Part shown: positions 10,976-24,739 of the stretch, in pieces | Position numbering within the stretch: position 1 is the first letter of the stretch | Layout: each line of letters opens with the position of its first letter | Source of the DNA: Magicicada septendecula | Taxonomy: Eukaryota; Arthropoda; Insecta; Hemiptera; Cicadidae | Assembly: GCA_034769895.1 (NCBI GenBank) | Contig: CM068367.1 | Coordinates: forward strand, 346,541,611 to 346,605,610 | Direction of reading: 5' to 3' | DNA: 64,000 nt | Position numbers and translations under genes: made by a program | Notes under the pieces: model-generated | Database searches by the model: none | Told to the model about the DNA's origin: nothing | The model's input: only the letters and a program-made list of their open reading frames with translations

Positions 10976-13900
10976 AACAACACTGGTATCATTGTTTCCT
11001 TGCATGTCACATTAACTTTTTTTCTATTTAAGTTCACTTTCTTGCTTAAATACATGTCACGTTGCTTCCACACATTTTCGATGGTACAAAAGGTGTACAT
11101 TTTTATTATGTTTTAAACATTAGTATGAAATTAAACTTTATTTAGCTATAATATGTTCTTTCAAAGTGTCACATGACTATTGTAAATAAACAAGATTAAT
11201 ACCTATAAATGTTATAATACCAATAACCATAACTACAGCTTGTATTAGAAAGCCAGTAACAGGTACATTTATTAGAAACTGTATATTCTGGATGCGAATG
11301 ACTAGAAAATTAATTTCAGTATATTACCGTATTGCCTATAAATATGGGTGTCTGAAACACATAACCGTACATAGCCCTATAATACGTGTTCGGTGAAGTA
11401 CAGTATATAACACATACAAACAATACATCGTGGTGTTAGTGGTAAAACTATCCAAGTCCAATGATGTTTCAAAAAAGAAACATCTTACTTTTTTTTATTA
11501 ATATGTTTTTCTTTTCATTTTGCAAAAGCTATGTAATCAACAAAGAACTCTATTAATAATAAAAATTAACCTCAGCTGAACATCAGTTTTTATCACTGCA
11601 CTTCAAAACTTTAATTTCAGTTTTCCGTAAGTTCACCTAACTGGACTTGGATAATAACCTCACGATAGCAGTAGCAAGTCGTTTTGCATAAGTTTTATTA
11701 GGCTGTATATGTGCTTATAATACTAAGCCATACGGTGGTAATAAAAGAATGTATGAAATATGTAACTTTGAAATTTAGGCTTATAAATCACTTGTTCTAA
11801 CTGCAATGATGTGGTGTGAAAAAACATTGTAGTAGAAAAACATTGTAACGTCTTTGTTAACTACGATTTTGAGATAGGATTTTAACAAAATGTAGTTCAT
11901 ATTGTAAAGTGTGCCGTAATTAAGTGTATTATTTACTGGGTGTGAATACGATTATTTAAAAAAATAATTCTATGAGTGACTCATACTTGAGAAAAACTTC
12001 TGTAGGGAAGGAGTAATCAAGAAACCAATTAGGGATTTCGAATTTTGGTCAAGATTTAGTAAACCTCAGCATAAAATCAGTGGATCTCGGTTATTCAATC
12101 GTGACGCAAAAGGTCTTTCTACAAACGAAACGTTTGGAGAAAACGGCCACAAGTTCACGAATTCACAGCACTGAATGCAGCCGATCTCGAAGAGATAACC
12201 TCTGAGTTACGTGAATATTCTAAAAAGTGTAGCAGTGACGCAACTACGGGAGGGGGATCAGAATCATTAATGCCCCAAGAGTTATTAAAAATTTCAGTGA
12301 AATTCCACAGCCAATTAAAGCAGACCAATTCTGTTGGGTGTGTTAAAATAAGGCTTATAAATCCCCTCTCAACCAGGAGCAGCTTAGTTACGCCACTGAA
12401 GTGGAGATCGACTGCAGTTAAAACCCAGTACTTCCCGTGTTCGTGGAAGATTGTCCGAACAGGTTTTTGGAAAGACACTTGAAGCGTACCGGATTTGGTG
12501 TAAGTTCAATACATCCGCGGTCGATACAATACTTCGTACCGAGCTTAAAGTCGTAATTTTCCTGTCGGCTAGCAACCCAAAGCGACCTTGAGAAACTCTA
12601 CCATCTACATTCTTATGGGCGTACAAAACGGCCATCGGAGGTGTCACCTGTAGATCATAAGGTCACCGGACTCCGGATACGGGCATCACACAAGGTAATG
12701 CCAAATTACAATACACTGATATTAACATTCAAATCATAAACTATATAGATAAATAACCTTTAATAACTAAAAAACTGTATAAAAACAAACCATCGAAAAG
12801 ATTAATTTTTAGTTAATTCTGTGTTAGTCAACAAACTATACATGAAACTACATAAAAACCAAGAGTAAGAACTTTTAATTTTTACCAGTAAATTAATTAA
12901 TTTCCAATAAACCGTCGTTCCATAAAGTTTTCTATAGGCAATCCATAGGCAATGTTCTTATCCATAATATCCCAAAATATAAAGACAAAAGCATGGACAA
13001 ATGTAAATACATTTAATGACTGTTGTTTGTAACCCACACGTCATAAAACGGCAAAACATTCATCTTCCATATATGTACAACACTAAACCTGGTGCAGTTA
13101 ATTGACTCTATTCCGGCAGTGTTTCAATGTGTGTGCAATATGATTTAAACAACATTCGGCATATTGTGGACAAAATCTTTGTTACCGGAAATAACGAATG
13201 GAGGCTAGTGACTTTACACTAGCTTTACACGTACAGTGCAGGTATAATGGAACTAAAACGTTGAGTCAGTATTAATGGGAATGAAATGTTAACGAGAGTA
13301 GAAGAAGTTATATGCACATTAACAAGAGAAGGTGTACAGAGGTCGCTCGTTTACGTTCTGTTTAGCAGGACACGCAGATTATTGAAAAAGAAAACGACAG
13401 TTATTCCTGTTCAGGAATAGTCTGAACATTAAAGTAATAGAACTAATGCCTACTATATAACGCTGCATTTGGCGGAAGCCACATTGATTGTCATGAGACA
13501 CATTGTGGCTCATCATTGTATTTTCTGCTCATCTAGATTTCTGTCCAAATTTCTTCACAAATTCTAAACATAAGCTGTAAAACGACTATCAGCTTTAAAC
13601 GGAAAGAATAAATAAATCCAAATTAGCAAATGATAATGTTTTGTAATGTTTGCTAGTTACAGTCTGCCAGTTTTTTCTTCTTATTTTCCTACACGCTTTA
13701 TCCACATTCGTGGTGCCTTGAGCTAAATGCTCCATGCATCCGATAAAATATATAGGGCCACCAATTGCATAGCTGTTGATGCGCTGGGCCCCTGCTTTCT
13801 CAGAGAAGGAAACGAGGATTTCCATGGAAATTACAGGGAGGCCTCAAGCATTCAGGCCCTCTTAGGCCTTTGTAAAATTTGTGTAATTATAATATTGGTT

Positions 13901-16900
13901 TAATTGAGAGTAAAACATATTGCTACTGTTTTATTACTGTAATTCCGAAATGTAGTTAAGTTAGGGTACGACTATACTCCAACATCGTGTTATTCGCTCT
14001 AAAGGTGGCAAGATTTTCAAAATACACTCTTGTTCAATTTACACTTGAAAATAAAATACTAAATGATTTTACAAAACATATTTTCATATTTGTTGTTTTT
14101 TAATGTAGTATGTTTAAGTGCATGTTTTTTTACGAAATCGGTAGTTTGCGCTTTTTTTAAGGGCCTAGACGAGTAACTTTTTCATCATCTGTACATTAAT
14201 AAAATTTTATTAAGCCTTATCTAAAGAATTAAAAAAACAACTTTTCTATTAATTCTTTAAAATAAAGTTCCAGGTTTGTAAACTTTAACTTTAAAAAATA
14301 AAATATCTCAGTCCATTTTAACTTAGTTTTATAGGTTACGCCGAACAAAATTTTCCTGACATAGCACTAAACTTTAGTTTCATAACAAGAAACATTACAT
14401 GATAAAAAGTAAACGATTCAATTTCGTTACAATAATAAACGTTACCGCCACTGGAAAACTTTTCCACTGATGAAAAACAAAACGTATTCTACTTCACTTA
14501 AATAGAAAAGCACAAAAGGAAATTATATCAGAAATATCCAGAAATATTCTTTGATCATCCAAGAGAAGATGAACGTCGATAACAGAATGTAGGGATCATG
14601 ACTTTACGGTCTCGGCACGAAGATCTTGCGTCTATTTCTGCGAACTGGTGCCTACGTTACACACGTCCGTCTTTTCTACAGACATTCTACTGTATACTCT
14701 GAGCTGTAGTATCGAGTACTCGAAATTTGGTAATATATAATCTTATCTGACAGCTATTGATGTGCCCTCCACCATATTCTCACATAACTTCCCAGCCACA
14801 CGCAGATGGGAAACTGACAGTACTTGATTCAATCAGTGCCCATCTGTGATCGCGGACACTCAGGTCCAAGTAGACGTGAAATAAACACTGTGTGACCGCT
14901 GATACAACTTCTGTTGAGAAGAAAAGGGGTAACAGAGGAAGCACAATCTTCACTAACGAAGAAGCGGAATACCGAAAGAAACGTAAGTTCGCAAATTAAC
15001 TGTGAATAAAATCTCTAAATTATGGAACTAAGGTATGGTAATGAGGAAAGCGGGAGGAAGGTAATAAACGCTCTGAGGACCCACGTTATCGTAAACAAAG
15101 ATGTGAGAGAAAAGACGGGATAGGCTTGAACACCAATGGCAGTTGTGTGGTATAGCAGCTCAGACGAACAGGGTCAAGCGGCTGCCTAGACGGGTGGTGA
15201 TGAAGAAGAAGGAAAAGGAAAGGTCTGAAAGGAGTCAATGGATGAAATCAGAAGAATAGTGTTAACTGTAGAGGCTTCTTCGGGAGATAATGGTTTGGTA
15301 ATCAAAAAACGTGGTAACCAAGAACACTTGACACCTGATTAACCCATACATTAAAATAGGTATTATTAAAATAGGTAATAATATTGCTACGTGTTACTTT
15401 CTATCTATTCCTTGAAACATTCTTAATATGACATGATAATAATTAATTATTAATCATAGTCAAATAATTACGAGTTAATTAATCTCGTATGTTATTATTT
15501 TGTTATAGATATTTTATACTTTCGTTGTTTACGTTGCGGAATATAGGCTATAGTTTTAAAAATAATATTTAATATTGTTTATTTAGGCATAGAAGAGTAC
15601 TGTGTAACTTTTGAAACTACTTATAGAAATAACAACAACTTCGTATCGTACATATAGTGTAATAAAATTCACTAATAATCAATTTAGTATTTTGTTGTTT
15701 TTATTAATAATTTTAGAACTGAACAGAGTAACATAGGCCCGTAGGTGGGTCAAAAGTTCCTGTAGGTAATATTACAAATCTACTCTTTTCCAAACATTTT
15801 TAGCCAATTTTTTCACAAGCTTGAGAGATTGATGACATTTAGTTGTTGACTGATTTTGAACCAGGAAAAAATTACGAAATTTTACTTTAAAAAACTTATT
15901 ATCAAGCCTTACCACGGAAGGCTTTCAGCGCTATTATATAGAGTACACCACATCGACCAGAGTTGTGTCAAGCTGGAAAATTTGACTTGTTATTTAAGAA
16001 ACGTTATTTCTCAGCTTTGCAATAAAAAAATCTTCAGCTGTTAATAAATAAACTACATAAATTATTTTGTAGAATTCAAATTTCAAAAGTTTATTTTCTA
16101 TATCGTTATTACTGTTTCAAATGATAGGAAGTTTTGTCCAAAAGGTATTTGTCTTCGCACGTTATAAGTTAAGTTAACGAACGAAACTTAATATTTTATC
16201 ATAGTTAAAAAAAAAACAATTATTCTAATATATTCGTCTGTGATGTAGTTTATAGCGTGTTTTTTTTAATTGCAGATACACTTCTAAAACAATGTATGAT
16301 AGTACGTATCATATATTATGTTAATAGCAGTTTTATCAAATTCAGAAGTTTTTCTGACTGTGGCCAGGAAATACAATTGTTATGGTTACTATGTAATGGA
16401 ATCAGACGAAAAAATGCTATAACAAACCTCAAAACATTCAACTATAAAAAAATATTTCCCGATGGGTTACAATCAGATCTTTGTGTACACTGGTGTAGAA
16501 AGACGGTTTGACAGTGGGAATACGCATACTGCAAGGCTATATCAAGTAACTAGTACGTACGAAAACAGATCACATACAAACACAGCATAGAAACCGAAAT
16601 ATTCAACGAAGTAACCATCCTTGTGGTGCTTTATACACGCTAAGAGAGAGGTGAAAGAATCCAAATGAATCGTTAAACAACGTAGTTTAATTTATGATTA
16701 TAAAAAAATATACACTTTTTGTTCTCCAGTGGTGCTTTAACACTAGAGATATTACTAAATCTCAGCCATTAAAGCGACTTGGACTCGCCTGGTAAAAAGT
16801 TGGATAAAAACTTGGACAACCACTTGCGATACGACATAGTCCAAACAACCAGTGTGTATGATTTGGGTAGTTTACACATTTAACATATCTTATATATCTT

Positions 16901-17035
16901 TAACGGTACAAACTTTATTATGTCAGTATAATAATGAAGATACACAACTTACAATCCTACACAATTTGCATGTGTGTAATTATATGGCACAAGCTGAAGA
17001 AGCCTTAGAAATAGAAAAAGAAGTCAACAACAAGA
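10976..17035. other. Gene-free AT-rich region
   Basis: Only short frames without recognisable domains are present. Around 15050-15240 there is a weak resemblance to LINE C-terminal sequence (a SGRKVINALRT-like stretch) that is too short to call. Confidence 0.45.
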
Positions 17036-18798
17036 AGGGCAAAAGAAAACTGGAACACCTACTGGAAGCATCCTATAGTTACATCTTGAATGCACTAGTA
17101 TGGAAAATTGAATGAATTGATACCAATTTTTAATTGTTTTTAACATTTTCCTATTTTTCCCAAAATCACCTTTTCCAGATTGTGTACTCTTTTTGCTTGG
17201 ACGTATAAAGATATTCTAAGTGTTTGTGTAGGACAATACAAAATTGTTAGATAATGTTTCACGAGCACGAGATGGAAACAAAATCGGTTTGGGGGCGTTT
17301 ATTAAAAAATATACTTATTTAACAAATAAATCTACTTCGTTCATGGCTTTACAAAAATAGGCATCTACCAACAAAAAAAAAACTAGCACAATAATATACA
17401 TGCGAAAAAGGCACGAATGTTAACATGGAGATACGTGGTGAAGTGAACTCCGTTATCCTGTTACGTTACATTATAAGCAAGCTATTATATTATATATTGA
17501 TTATAACGGACGACCGTAGAGGGCGCTTAAAATTAATTACTACACGATAAAATTTCCTAAACAAAAAAATTACGAGATCGTCATTAGAAAGGGGTCAGTG
17601 GTACTGTAAATTATCAGCGTCTCGACACATGTGCGTTTGGGGGTGGGGAGGAGTAATACCTTTGTAACGTTTATAAGAATGTTTCCACCTTTTTGTCGCA
17701 ATAAAAACTGGATCATGTTATTATGTTATGTGGCACGTATTCTATCCCAATGACAGACGAAACGAATGAGAACGTTTTTCAAATAGACGTCCTTTATTCA
17801 ATTAAGTTATATAATACTTTTAACCTGCATTAACATATTAATGTTATTCGTCTATACTGTATTACAATTACTATATATACTTTTAGCTTGTACATACAAG
17901 GAAGTAGGCCTATATGTAAATAATAATGTACATTATACAAATTATTATTCATTACAAATCTGTGAAGAAAACATTCAATGGAAAATTATAGTAATCTACT
18001 ATTTATGAAATTTACAAGCAAGCATGTAACATAATTTTTTTAAATATTTTTTATTTAATACCAATATCTAAAAAAAATTAGATTGTATTTTTTCTTGAGC
18101 CTAACATAATATGATCTAATATTCAATTTTCAGTGGTTATTGTTTTAGATCCATCATCACCACCTGGTTTCCTAGAGTTAGGCCTCAAGGGTGTTGCAAT
18201 TCAGGGGGGGGGGCTTGCATCCTACTACTCCTGCAAGCACATAACTGGACGTGCAGAGGATGTTGTATCCGTGTCATACAGGTGGCGCTTTGTTACTAAC
18301 GTGGGTTGTCCAGGCAAGCTACAGCCAACAAACGCTATGTATCCGATTTAACCAGTGACAGACATTAATTAGACCATATAACGTATACCGTGTTATCATC
18401 AGAACATCTCAACATAGGCCGTTTTATTTAATCACTAATCGGAGACATGAAACGGTTTAACGCATGCAAATCAAACAGTGTGGTAAAAGTGAGGTGATCA
18501 CTAGCGACAATAGTCTGTACTCCCACAACTGTGACATGGCTAGTATTGTTGCAGATTACTTACAAGAATTGTATTACCGTATATTTTATGCAAAAACATT
18601 TTAAATTCTAAATTCAATACTACGTCAAAGAAACAGTACGACTACCTAGAATGTGTAAAAATATTCATTACAGGGCTCTAAACGGAAGAGAAAGGACAGG
18701 GAAAAACGAATAGTGAAAATGTGTTACATGTAATCTTGAAATGATGTAACGTAGCATGAGTTATCAACCAGCACAAACAATAATAATGCAACTATGAC
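17036..18798. repeat. 1.76-kb tandem duplication, copy 1
   Basis: Begins AGGGCAAAAGAAAACTGGAAC and is followed head-to-tail by a nearly identical second copy. Differences seen are a G-run of 10 against 9 and one C/G substitution (18633 region against 20396 region). No recognised gene lies within the unit. Confidence 0.9.
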
Positions 18799-20560
18799 AG
18801 GGCAAAAGAAAACTGGAACACCTACTGGAAGCATCCTATAGTTACATCTTGAATGCACTAGTATGGAAAATTGAATGAATTGATACCAATTTTTAATTGT
18901 TTTTAACATTTTCCTATTTTTCCCAAAATCACCTTTTCCAGATTGTGTACTCTTTTTGCTTGGACGTATAAAGATATTCTAAGTGTTTGTGTAGGACAAT
19001 ACAAAATTGTTAGATAATGTTTCACGAGCACGAGATGGAAACAAAATCGGTTTGGGGGCGTTTATTAAAAAATATACTTATTTAACAAATAAATCTACTT
19101 CGTTCATGGCTTTACAAAAATAGGCATCTACCAACAAAAAAAAAACTAGCACAATAATATACATGCGAAAAAGGCACGAATGTTAACATGGAGATACGTG
19201 GTGAAGTGAACTCCGTTATCCTGTTACGTTACATTATAAGCAAGCTATTATATTATATATTGATTATAACGGACGACCGTAGAGGGCGCTTAAAATTAAT
19301 TACTACACGATAAAATTTCCTAAACAAAAAAATTACGAGATCGTCATTAGAAAGGGGTCAGTGGTACTGTAAATTATCAGCGTCTCGACACATGTGCGTT
19401 TGGGGGTGGGGAGGAGTAATACCTTTGTAACGTTTATAAGAATGTTTCCACCTTTTTGTCGCAATAAAAACTGGATCATGTTATTATGTTATGTGGCACG
19501 TATTCTATCCCAATGACAGACGAAACGAATGAGAACGTTTTTCAAATAGACGTCCTTTATTCAATTAAGTTATATAATACTTTTAACCTGCATTAACATA
19601 TTAATGTTATTCGTCTATACTGTATTACAATTACTATATATACTTTTAGCTTGTACATACAAGGAAGTAGGCCTATATGTAAATAATAATGTACATTATA
19701 CAAATTATTATTCATTACAAATCTGTGAAGAAAACATTCAATGGAAAATTATAGTAATCTACTATTTATGAAATTTACAAGCAAGCATGTAACATAATTT
19801 TTTTAAATATTTTTTATTTAATACCAATATCTAAAAAAAATTAGATTGTATTTTTTCTTGAGCCTAACATAATATGATCTAATATTCAATTTTCAGTGGT
19901 TATTGTTTTAGATCCATCATCACCACCTGGTTTCCTAGAGTTAGGCCTCAAGGGTGTTGCAATTCAGGGGGGGGGCTTGCATCCTACTACTCCTGCAAGC
20001 ACATAACTGGACGTGCAGAGGATGTTGTATCCGTGTCATACAGGTGGCGCTTTGTTACTAACGTGGGTTGTCCAGGCAAGCTACAGCCAACAAACGCTAT
20101 GTATCCGATTTAACCAGTGACAGACATTAATTAGACCATATAACGTATACCGTGTTATCATCAGAACATCTCAACATAGGCCGTTTTATTTAATCACTAA
20201 TCGGAGACATGAAACGGTTTAACGCATGCAAATCAAACAGTGTGGTAAAAGTGAGGTGATCACTAGCGACAATAGTCTGTACTCCCACAACTGTGACATG
20301 GCTAGTATTGTTGCAGATTACTTACAAGAATTGTATTACCGTATATTTTATGCAAAAACATTTTAAATTCTAAATTCAATACTACGTCAAAGAAAGAGTA
20401 CGACTACCTAGAATGTGTAAAAATATTCATTACAGGGCTCTAAACGGAAGAGAAAGGACAGGGAAAAACGAATAGTGAAAATGTGTTACATGTAATCTTG
20501 AAATGATGTAACGTAGCATGAGTTATCAACCAGCACAAACAATAATAATGCAACTATGAC
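18799..20560. repeat. 1.76-kb tandem duplication, copy 2
   Basis: The junction is direct, ending CAACTATGAC and starting AGGGC. The near identity means either a very recent duplication or an assembly artefact joining two haplotypes. Confidence 0.9.
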
Positions 20561-23114
20561 CGGTCTGCATCAAATGTATTTATTTAAGGAAACACATAGA
20601 CAGTACGGGCTGTTATCTTAGTGACCTTAAGCGAGCGCGAGTGTAAGCAATAAGTCGCGATTGCAAACAGCTGACACCGCTAGGCTATATAGCCTTCCCT
20701 TCGCTGCGCTTCGCTTTGTTCCAATTCGGTTTCACACTAAAATTACTCTGTGTAAATTTATTAGTCCGCGGTTACCGCCAGTCCGTGTTCACAGCGGTCA
20801 AGCAATAAACAACGATTTACCACTTGCGATAATTAAGTTAACCCCGCAGAACGCACCGACCGTCTGGACTGCTCCTACCGTTATTAACAGCATCACATTG
20901 AGAGTACGTGCGGATCACACACACACACGACACGTGCATCGCAGATTGCATGATGGCAGCCAATCTACGACAGTGCAACAACTACTACTGATCTAACACC
21001 ATAACTAGCTTACGTCATTTTTTTTAGATTTCATGTTTAAATTAATTCTAACATCGCAACGGTCCAACTACTCCGTATGCCATCGTTTACAGCGTATAGC
21101 TTAGTGGCTGACATGTAGGCCTATTCCACGTTGTTTATATACGTGTAGAAAATCTGTTCCGGCGTTAATCAAGATTATATAATAATAACGTGCTGTTTTT
21201 GTTGTTATTCATTTTGTGAACATAATAAATAATAACATACGGTATTAGGTAGTTTTATAATAGAAATATAATGAACACAGAGTAAGTAAAACCGGTATAT
21301 TATATACTTTTTTATAGTAGAGCGAATAACAATGTATTGTGAGCTTGACAGGCTTGCTTTCCCGGTATAATTATCGTTCTTACAGTCAAGATGCGCGCAT
21401 CCGTAAGCAATTATATTAACATACGTATTAGGCCTACTGTTTAATACGTAGGCCTACATATGAAGACAGATGCATGTTGCCGTGTTATTATTATTTCCAC
21501 GTGTATATAAACAATATATATTTTACTCGATTTGGATAATCATCGCTGACGCATAACTTCTGCACGCCCAACTAACTTCTGCGTAACTTCATTGTAAACT
21601 AGTAGGCTTCTTGAACTGCAGAATTCGCTTACAGTTTCGAACAACATACATTTATTATTACATAAATTTGAAAAAATTATTTTTTTTTGAGTTGTGAGTA
21701 AGTTCTTATCATAATAAAGGCGCCGTTCAATTAAACGTGATTCTTTATTTTCCGGGCACGACCCTTCTCGTTATTGCTAAGGTTAACGAAGAAGAAAAAG
21801 AAAACGACTAATTTCAAAATTTCGTCTGTTTATATTAATAATAGTTGTAAAACAGACAATCATTATTACGTTTTATTACAATGAATACAATGAAAATTAA
21901 AAATTCCAACTACTGCTACTACTATTAGTTTCTTAGTTGAATTTATAACAAATGACAAATACTTTTATAATTTGATAAATGAATAAATTATAGTTGCATA
22001 AATGACAAATAATATAGTTCCAGCTTTTAAGTTTATGTACGTTTCCATAAATGTCTGTAGGCCTATACCTCATACTTTTCACAAATACACGTGGCAGATA
22101 ACAATACGTGGTGACGTTTTTTGCAAAACTTCACAAGCCTCTTTTAAACGCGGCCCAAAATTTGCAAGAGATAGCTGTTGACAGACTTTATTAAATTATT
22201 AAAGATACCGAGTTCGTTTTTATGAATTAAATTCATCCTAATTTGAAGCCATGTTTACACAGAATTGAAAAAATTTACAATTTTTTAAGAATTTTGACTT
22301 ACATTTTTTGCTCATTGTACCTCTAAAGTTAAAAAAAAATTTCGAAGTAAACGCTACTTCAGATCTTGATTAAACTTTCCTTTAATTTAATATCCGGCAT
22401 GGATTTGTACAATTGTTACAAACCTTGATCCACTTTTTGACATGATAATGTCTTATGGCTGGCCATCATTTGGAAATTTCTGTAACGCATCACGCTGCAT
22501 GACGTCATCATTTACCAGCCGGGAATCGTTAACTAAAACCGCGACCGCTAACGTGCTAACGTCCGTCGCAGATTAAAGACCTAACAAGCAAACAACACTG
22601 CATAGCTGTAGATAGGTATGTAACCAATCAGTCAGTCAGTAACCATAATAATGTTGCGTTTAGCTGGCGGCTGAAAGACATTATCATGCTCTTAAGCTTT
22701 TACCATTTGGTAAACGGTACTTTACTTTTTGGCACTGGTGTCAAAAATAAAACTTTCAAATTTTCAAAACTGAGACTTTATTAAGATTTTTGTTAAATTT
22801 TTCTTTGATTTTGCGATTTTTTGTAAAAAAGTTTGACCACTCACATTTTTTCCTACCGTCCCCCTCCTTTTTAGAAATCAATCTTAAATACAATAGAGAC
22901 ATGCGAGGTAAAAACAAGGGCATGCATGCTAAGTTTAAAGAAAATCGGTTGATGCATTCAATAGTTTTCGTGAGACATCCCCAGAAACAGACAGACAAAT
23001 GCACAAAGGTTCGAGTTAAAACTGAGAACTGAGAAAATAATCATTCTGGTGACACACTTAAAGGATGTATTTACTTCGTAACTGATATCTACAGTAAATT
23101 CAAGAACATTAGTT
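20561..23114. other. Gene-free left flank of the Polinton
   Basis: A GC-richer patch at 20640-21000 keeps an open frame of 111 codons, but its product has no recognisable domain and low-complexity His/Thr stretches from a CA tract. Elsewhere nothing is seen. Confidence 0.45.
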
Positions 23115-23120
23115 TGTATC
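23115..23120. repeat. Target-site duplication, left (TGTATC)
   Basis: The same six bases follow the right end of the element at 40788-40793. Six-base duplications are the hallmark of Polinton integration by a retroviral-type integrase. Confidence 0.92.
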
Positions 23121-23299
23121 AGTAGGGGGAAAATAAGGGTTCTGACTCACAAAGGAATGCCGCCTTTCTTAAAAAACATAAAAAACGATAAAAAACAAGA
23201 TCAAAGAGATGCCGCCGTTCCCGCGGTCCAAGATTTTTTCCCACGCTCTCCCCACCACCCTGGACCGCGAATTTTCGCGAATATAATTTTTTATATGCA

Positions 23300-23545
23300 G
23301 CCTTTCGCGAGCCTAAATCACTTTCACTTTCTAATTTCCGCGTATATAATTTTTTATATGCCGCCTTTCGCGAGCCTAGATCACTTTCACTTTCTACTGG
23401 ACCACAGCATCCGCGACTTTTTCGCTGATCTGTGTCAAGATCCGCGACTTTTTCGCGTATCTGGACCACAGCATCCGCGAATATAATTTTTTATTTTTTT
23501 ATATGCCGCCTTTCGCGAGCTTAGATCACTTTCACTTTCTATCAC
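23300..23545. repeat. 63-bp tandem repeats inside the inverted repeat
   Basis: Units carry TTTCGCGAGCCTA, CACTTTCACTTTCTA and ATATAATTTTTTATATGC in the same order, about three times. The unit length is a multiple of three, so an open frame on the outward-reading strand (minus here, plus at 40439-40849) repeats a 21-residue unit. The mirror copies lie at about 40370-40630. Probably structural DNA rather than a gene. Confidence 0.65.
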
Positions 23546-23900
23546 TTGATGCATTATAGTGTATATATTAAATATATGATCGGGGAGTACCAACCTTGCA
23601 TGAGTTCAAATTTGTTATAATGTATATTAAATCTATATGATCAGGTTTACCAACCTATGGTGGGGGGTTCCGACTTGATGCATTATAGTGTATATATTAA
23701 ATATATGATTAGGGTTACCAACCTTGCATGAGTTCAAATTTGTTGTGTGTTATAATGTATATTAAATCTATATGATCAGGTTTACCAACCTATGTATGGG
23801 TTCAAACTTGATATGTGTGTGTATTATAGTGTATATTAAAATATATGATCAGGGTTACCAATCCTGCATTATTGTGTGTGTGTATAGAACAGATCTGCCA
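23534..23900. repeat. Tandem array of TACCAACCT units in the left inverted repeat
   Basis: Alternating blocks of TATAGTGTATATTAAA-type and GGTTTACCAACCTATG-type sequence repeat several times with a period near 100 bp. One extra block exists here relative to the right arm. Confidence 0.7.
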
Positions 23901-24171
23901 ACATTTTTCTTCGGTGGGAAATTCAAACTATATTATAGTAAATTGTTGACGACGACTTCGATATCAACTCTCTCTCCCCTCCTCTCTCTTTGTCTCTAGA
24001 CACAGTTGTCATCAGTTTTACATAAGCGTCGTGCTACTTATGGATTATTGTAATTAGCGATACTAAAATGTAATCACCAGGAAATATATATTTATCACCT
24101 ACCTCGTGGCGTCCTTTTTTTGACACATGACAGTCATTGACTACGATTTAGAAATTAATATACTGCCAAGT

Positions 24172-24252
24172 CTGTGTGTGTGTGGTAAAGTGTTACGCAT
24201 AAAAAAATCTCCTTGAAATAAGGTATTTTCAAAAGTTTTGTGTACACACACA
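24172..24252 (+). pseudogene. Protease-gene fragment embedded in the left inverted repeat
   Basis: About 75 bp, including GTGTTACGCATAAAAA and AATAAGGTATTTTCAAAAG, match the same strand of the element's own protease gene at 28584-28660. Small indels break the frame. The piece also sits in the right arm at about 39671-39752. Confidence 0.85.
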
Positions 24253-24516
24253 TTGTATAATAATTTTCGTAATTGTAAGATACAACCTGCAAATTATTAA
24301 AATGTCTCTCTCACACATTTATGATTACTATACAAATAATTGGATGCATATTCGAAGATTTCCCTTATTCAAACGATTTGTATGTGTGTACACGAACTTA
24401 AATACAGACGATTGTAATTTTAAAAATTCATTTTTTGCATTAAATATATATCGTAAACAATGAAATAATAATATTTCGTCATTGTAAGATTTTAATAAAA
24501 CAATTATCAGTTTAAA

Positions 24517-24617
24517 TAATAATTTTCATGATTGTAAGATACAACCTACAAATTATTAAAATGTCTCTCTCACACACATTTCTGATTACTATACAAATAA
24601 TTGCATGCATATTCGGA
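24517..24617 (+). repeat. Partial copy of the inner end of the inverted repeat
   Basis: Repeats 24258-24357 in direct orientation, including ATTGTAAGATACAACCT and ACTATACAAATAATTG, with a few substitutions. It lies just inside the left arm, and no counterpart was seen on the right. Confidence 0.85.
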
Positions 24618-24642
24618 GTACGTTGACAGCGAAACAAGTCTA
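24616..24642 (+). pseudogene. Micro-fragment of the DNA polymerase gene
   Basis: GAGTACGTTGACAGC joined to GAAACAAGTCTA matches the polymerase gene at 35294-35308 and 35324-35335 on the same strand, missing exactly 15 bases between. All 27 bases are identical in order. Confidence 0.7.
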
Positions 24643-24643
24643 T

Positions 24644-24644
<1 letters not shown>

Positions 24645-24738
<94 letters not shown>
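24645..24738. repeat. (CA)47 microsatellite
   Basis: An uninterrupted CA run directly following the polymerase micro-fragment. A shorter CA run is at 24950-24976. Confidence 0.97.

Positions 24739-24739
<1 letters not shown>

Larger units (their letters stand above)
23121..24357 (+). repeat. Left terminal inverted repeat
   Basis: Matches the reverse complement of 39566-40787 from the tip to ATGCATATTCGAAG. Compared with the right copy it has an extra block of about 45 bp in the TACCAACCT tandem array and lacks about 30 bp near 24010, so the two arms have begun to diverge by indels. It contains 63-bp repeats near the tip, an array of TATAATGTATATTAA/TACCAACCT units, and a protease-gene fragment at its inner end. 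Confidence 0.93.

Noticed and set aside
20661..20996. Open frame of 111 codons after the tandem duplication
   Set aside because: The product is low complexity in part (His/Thr from a CA tract) and matches no family I know.
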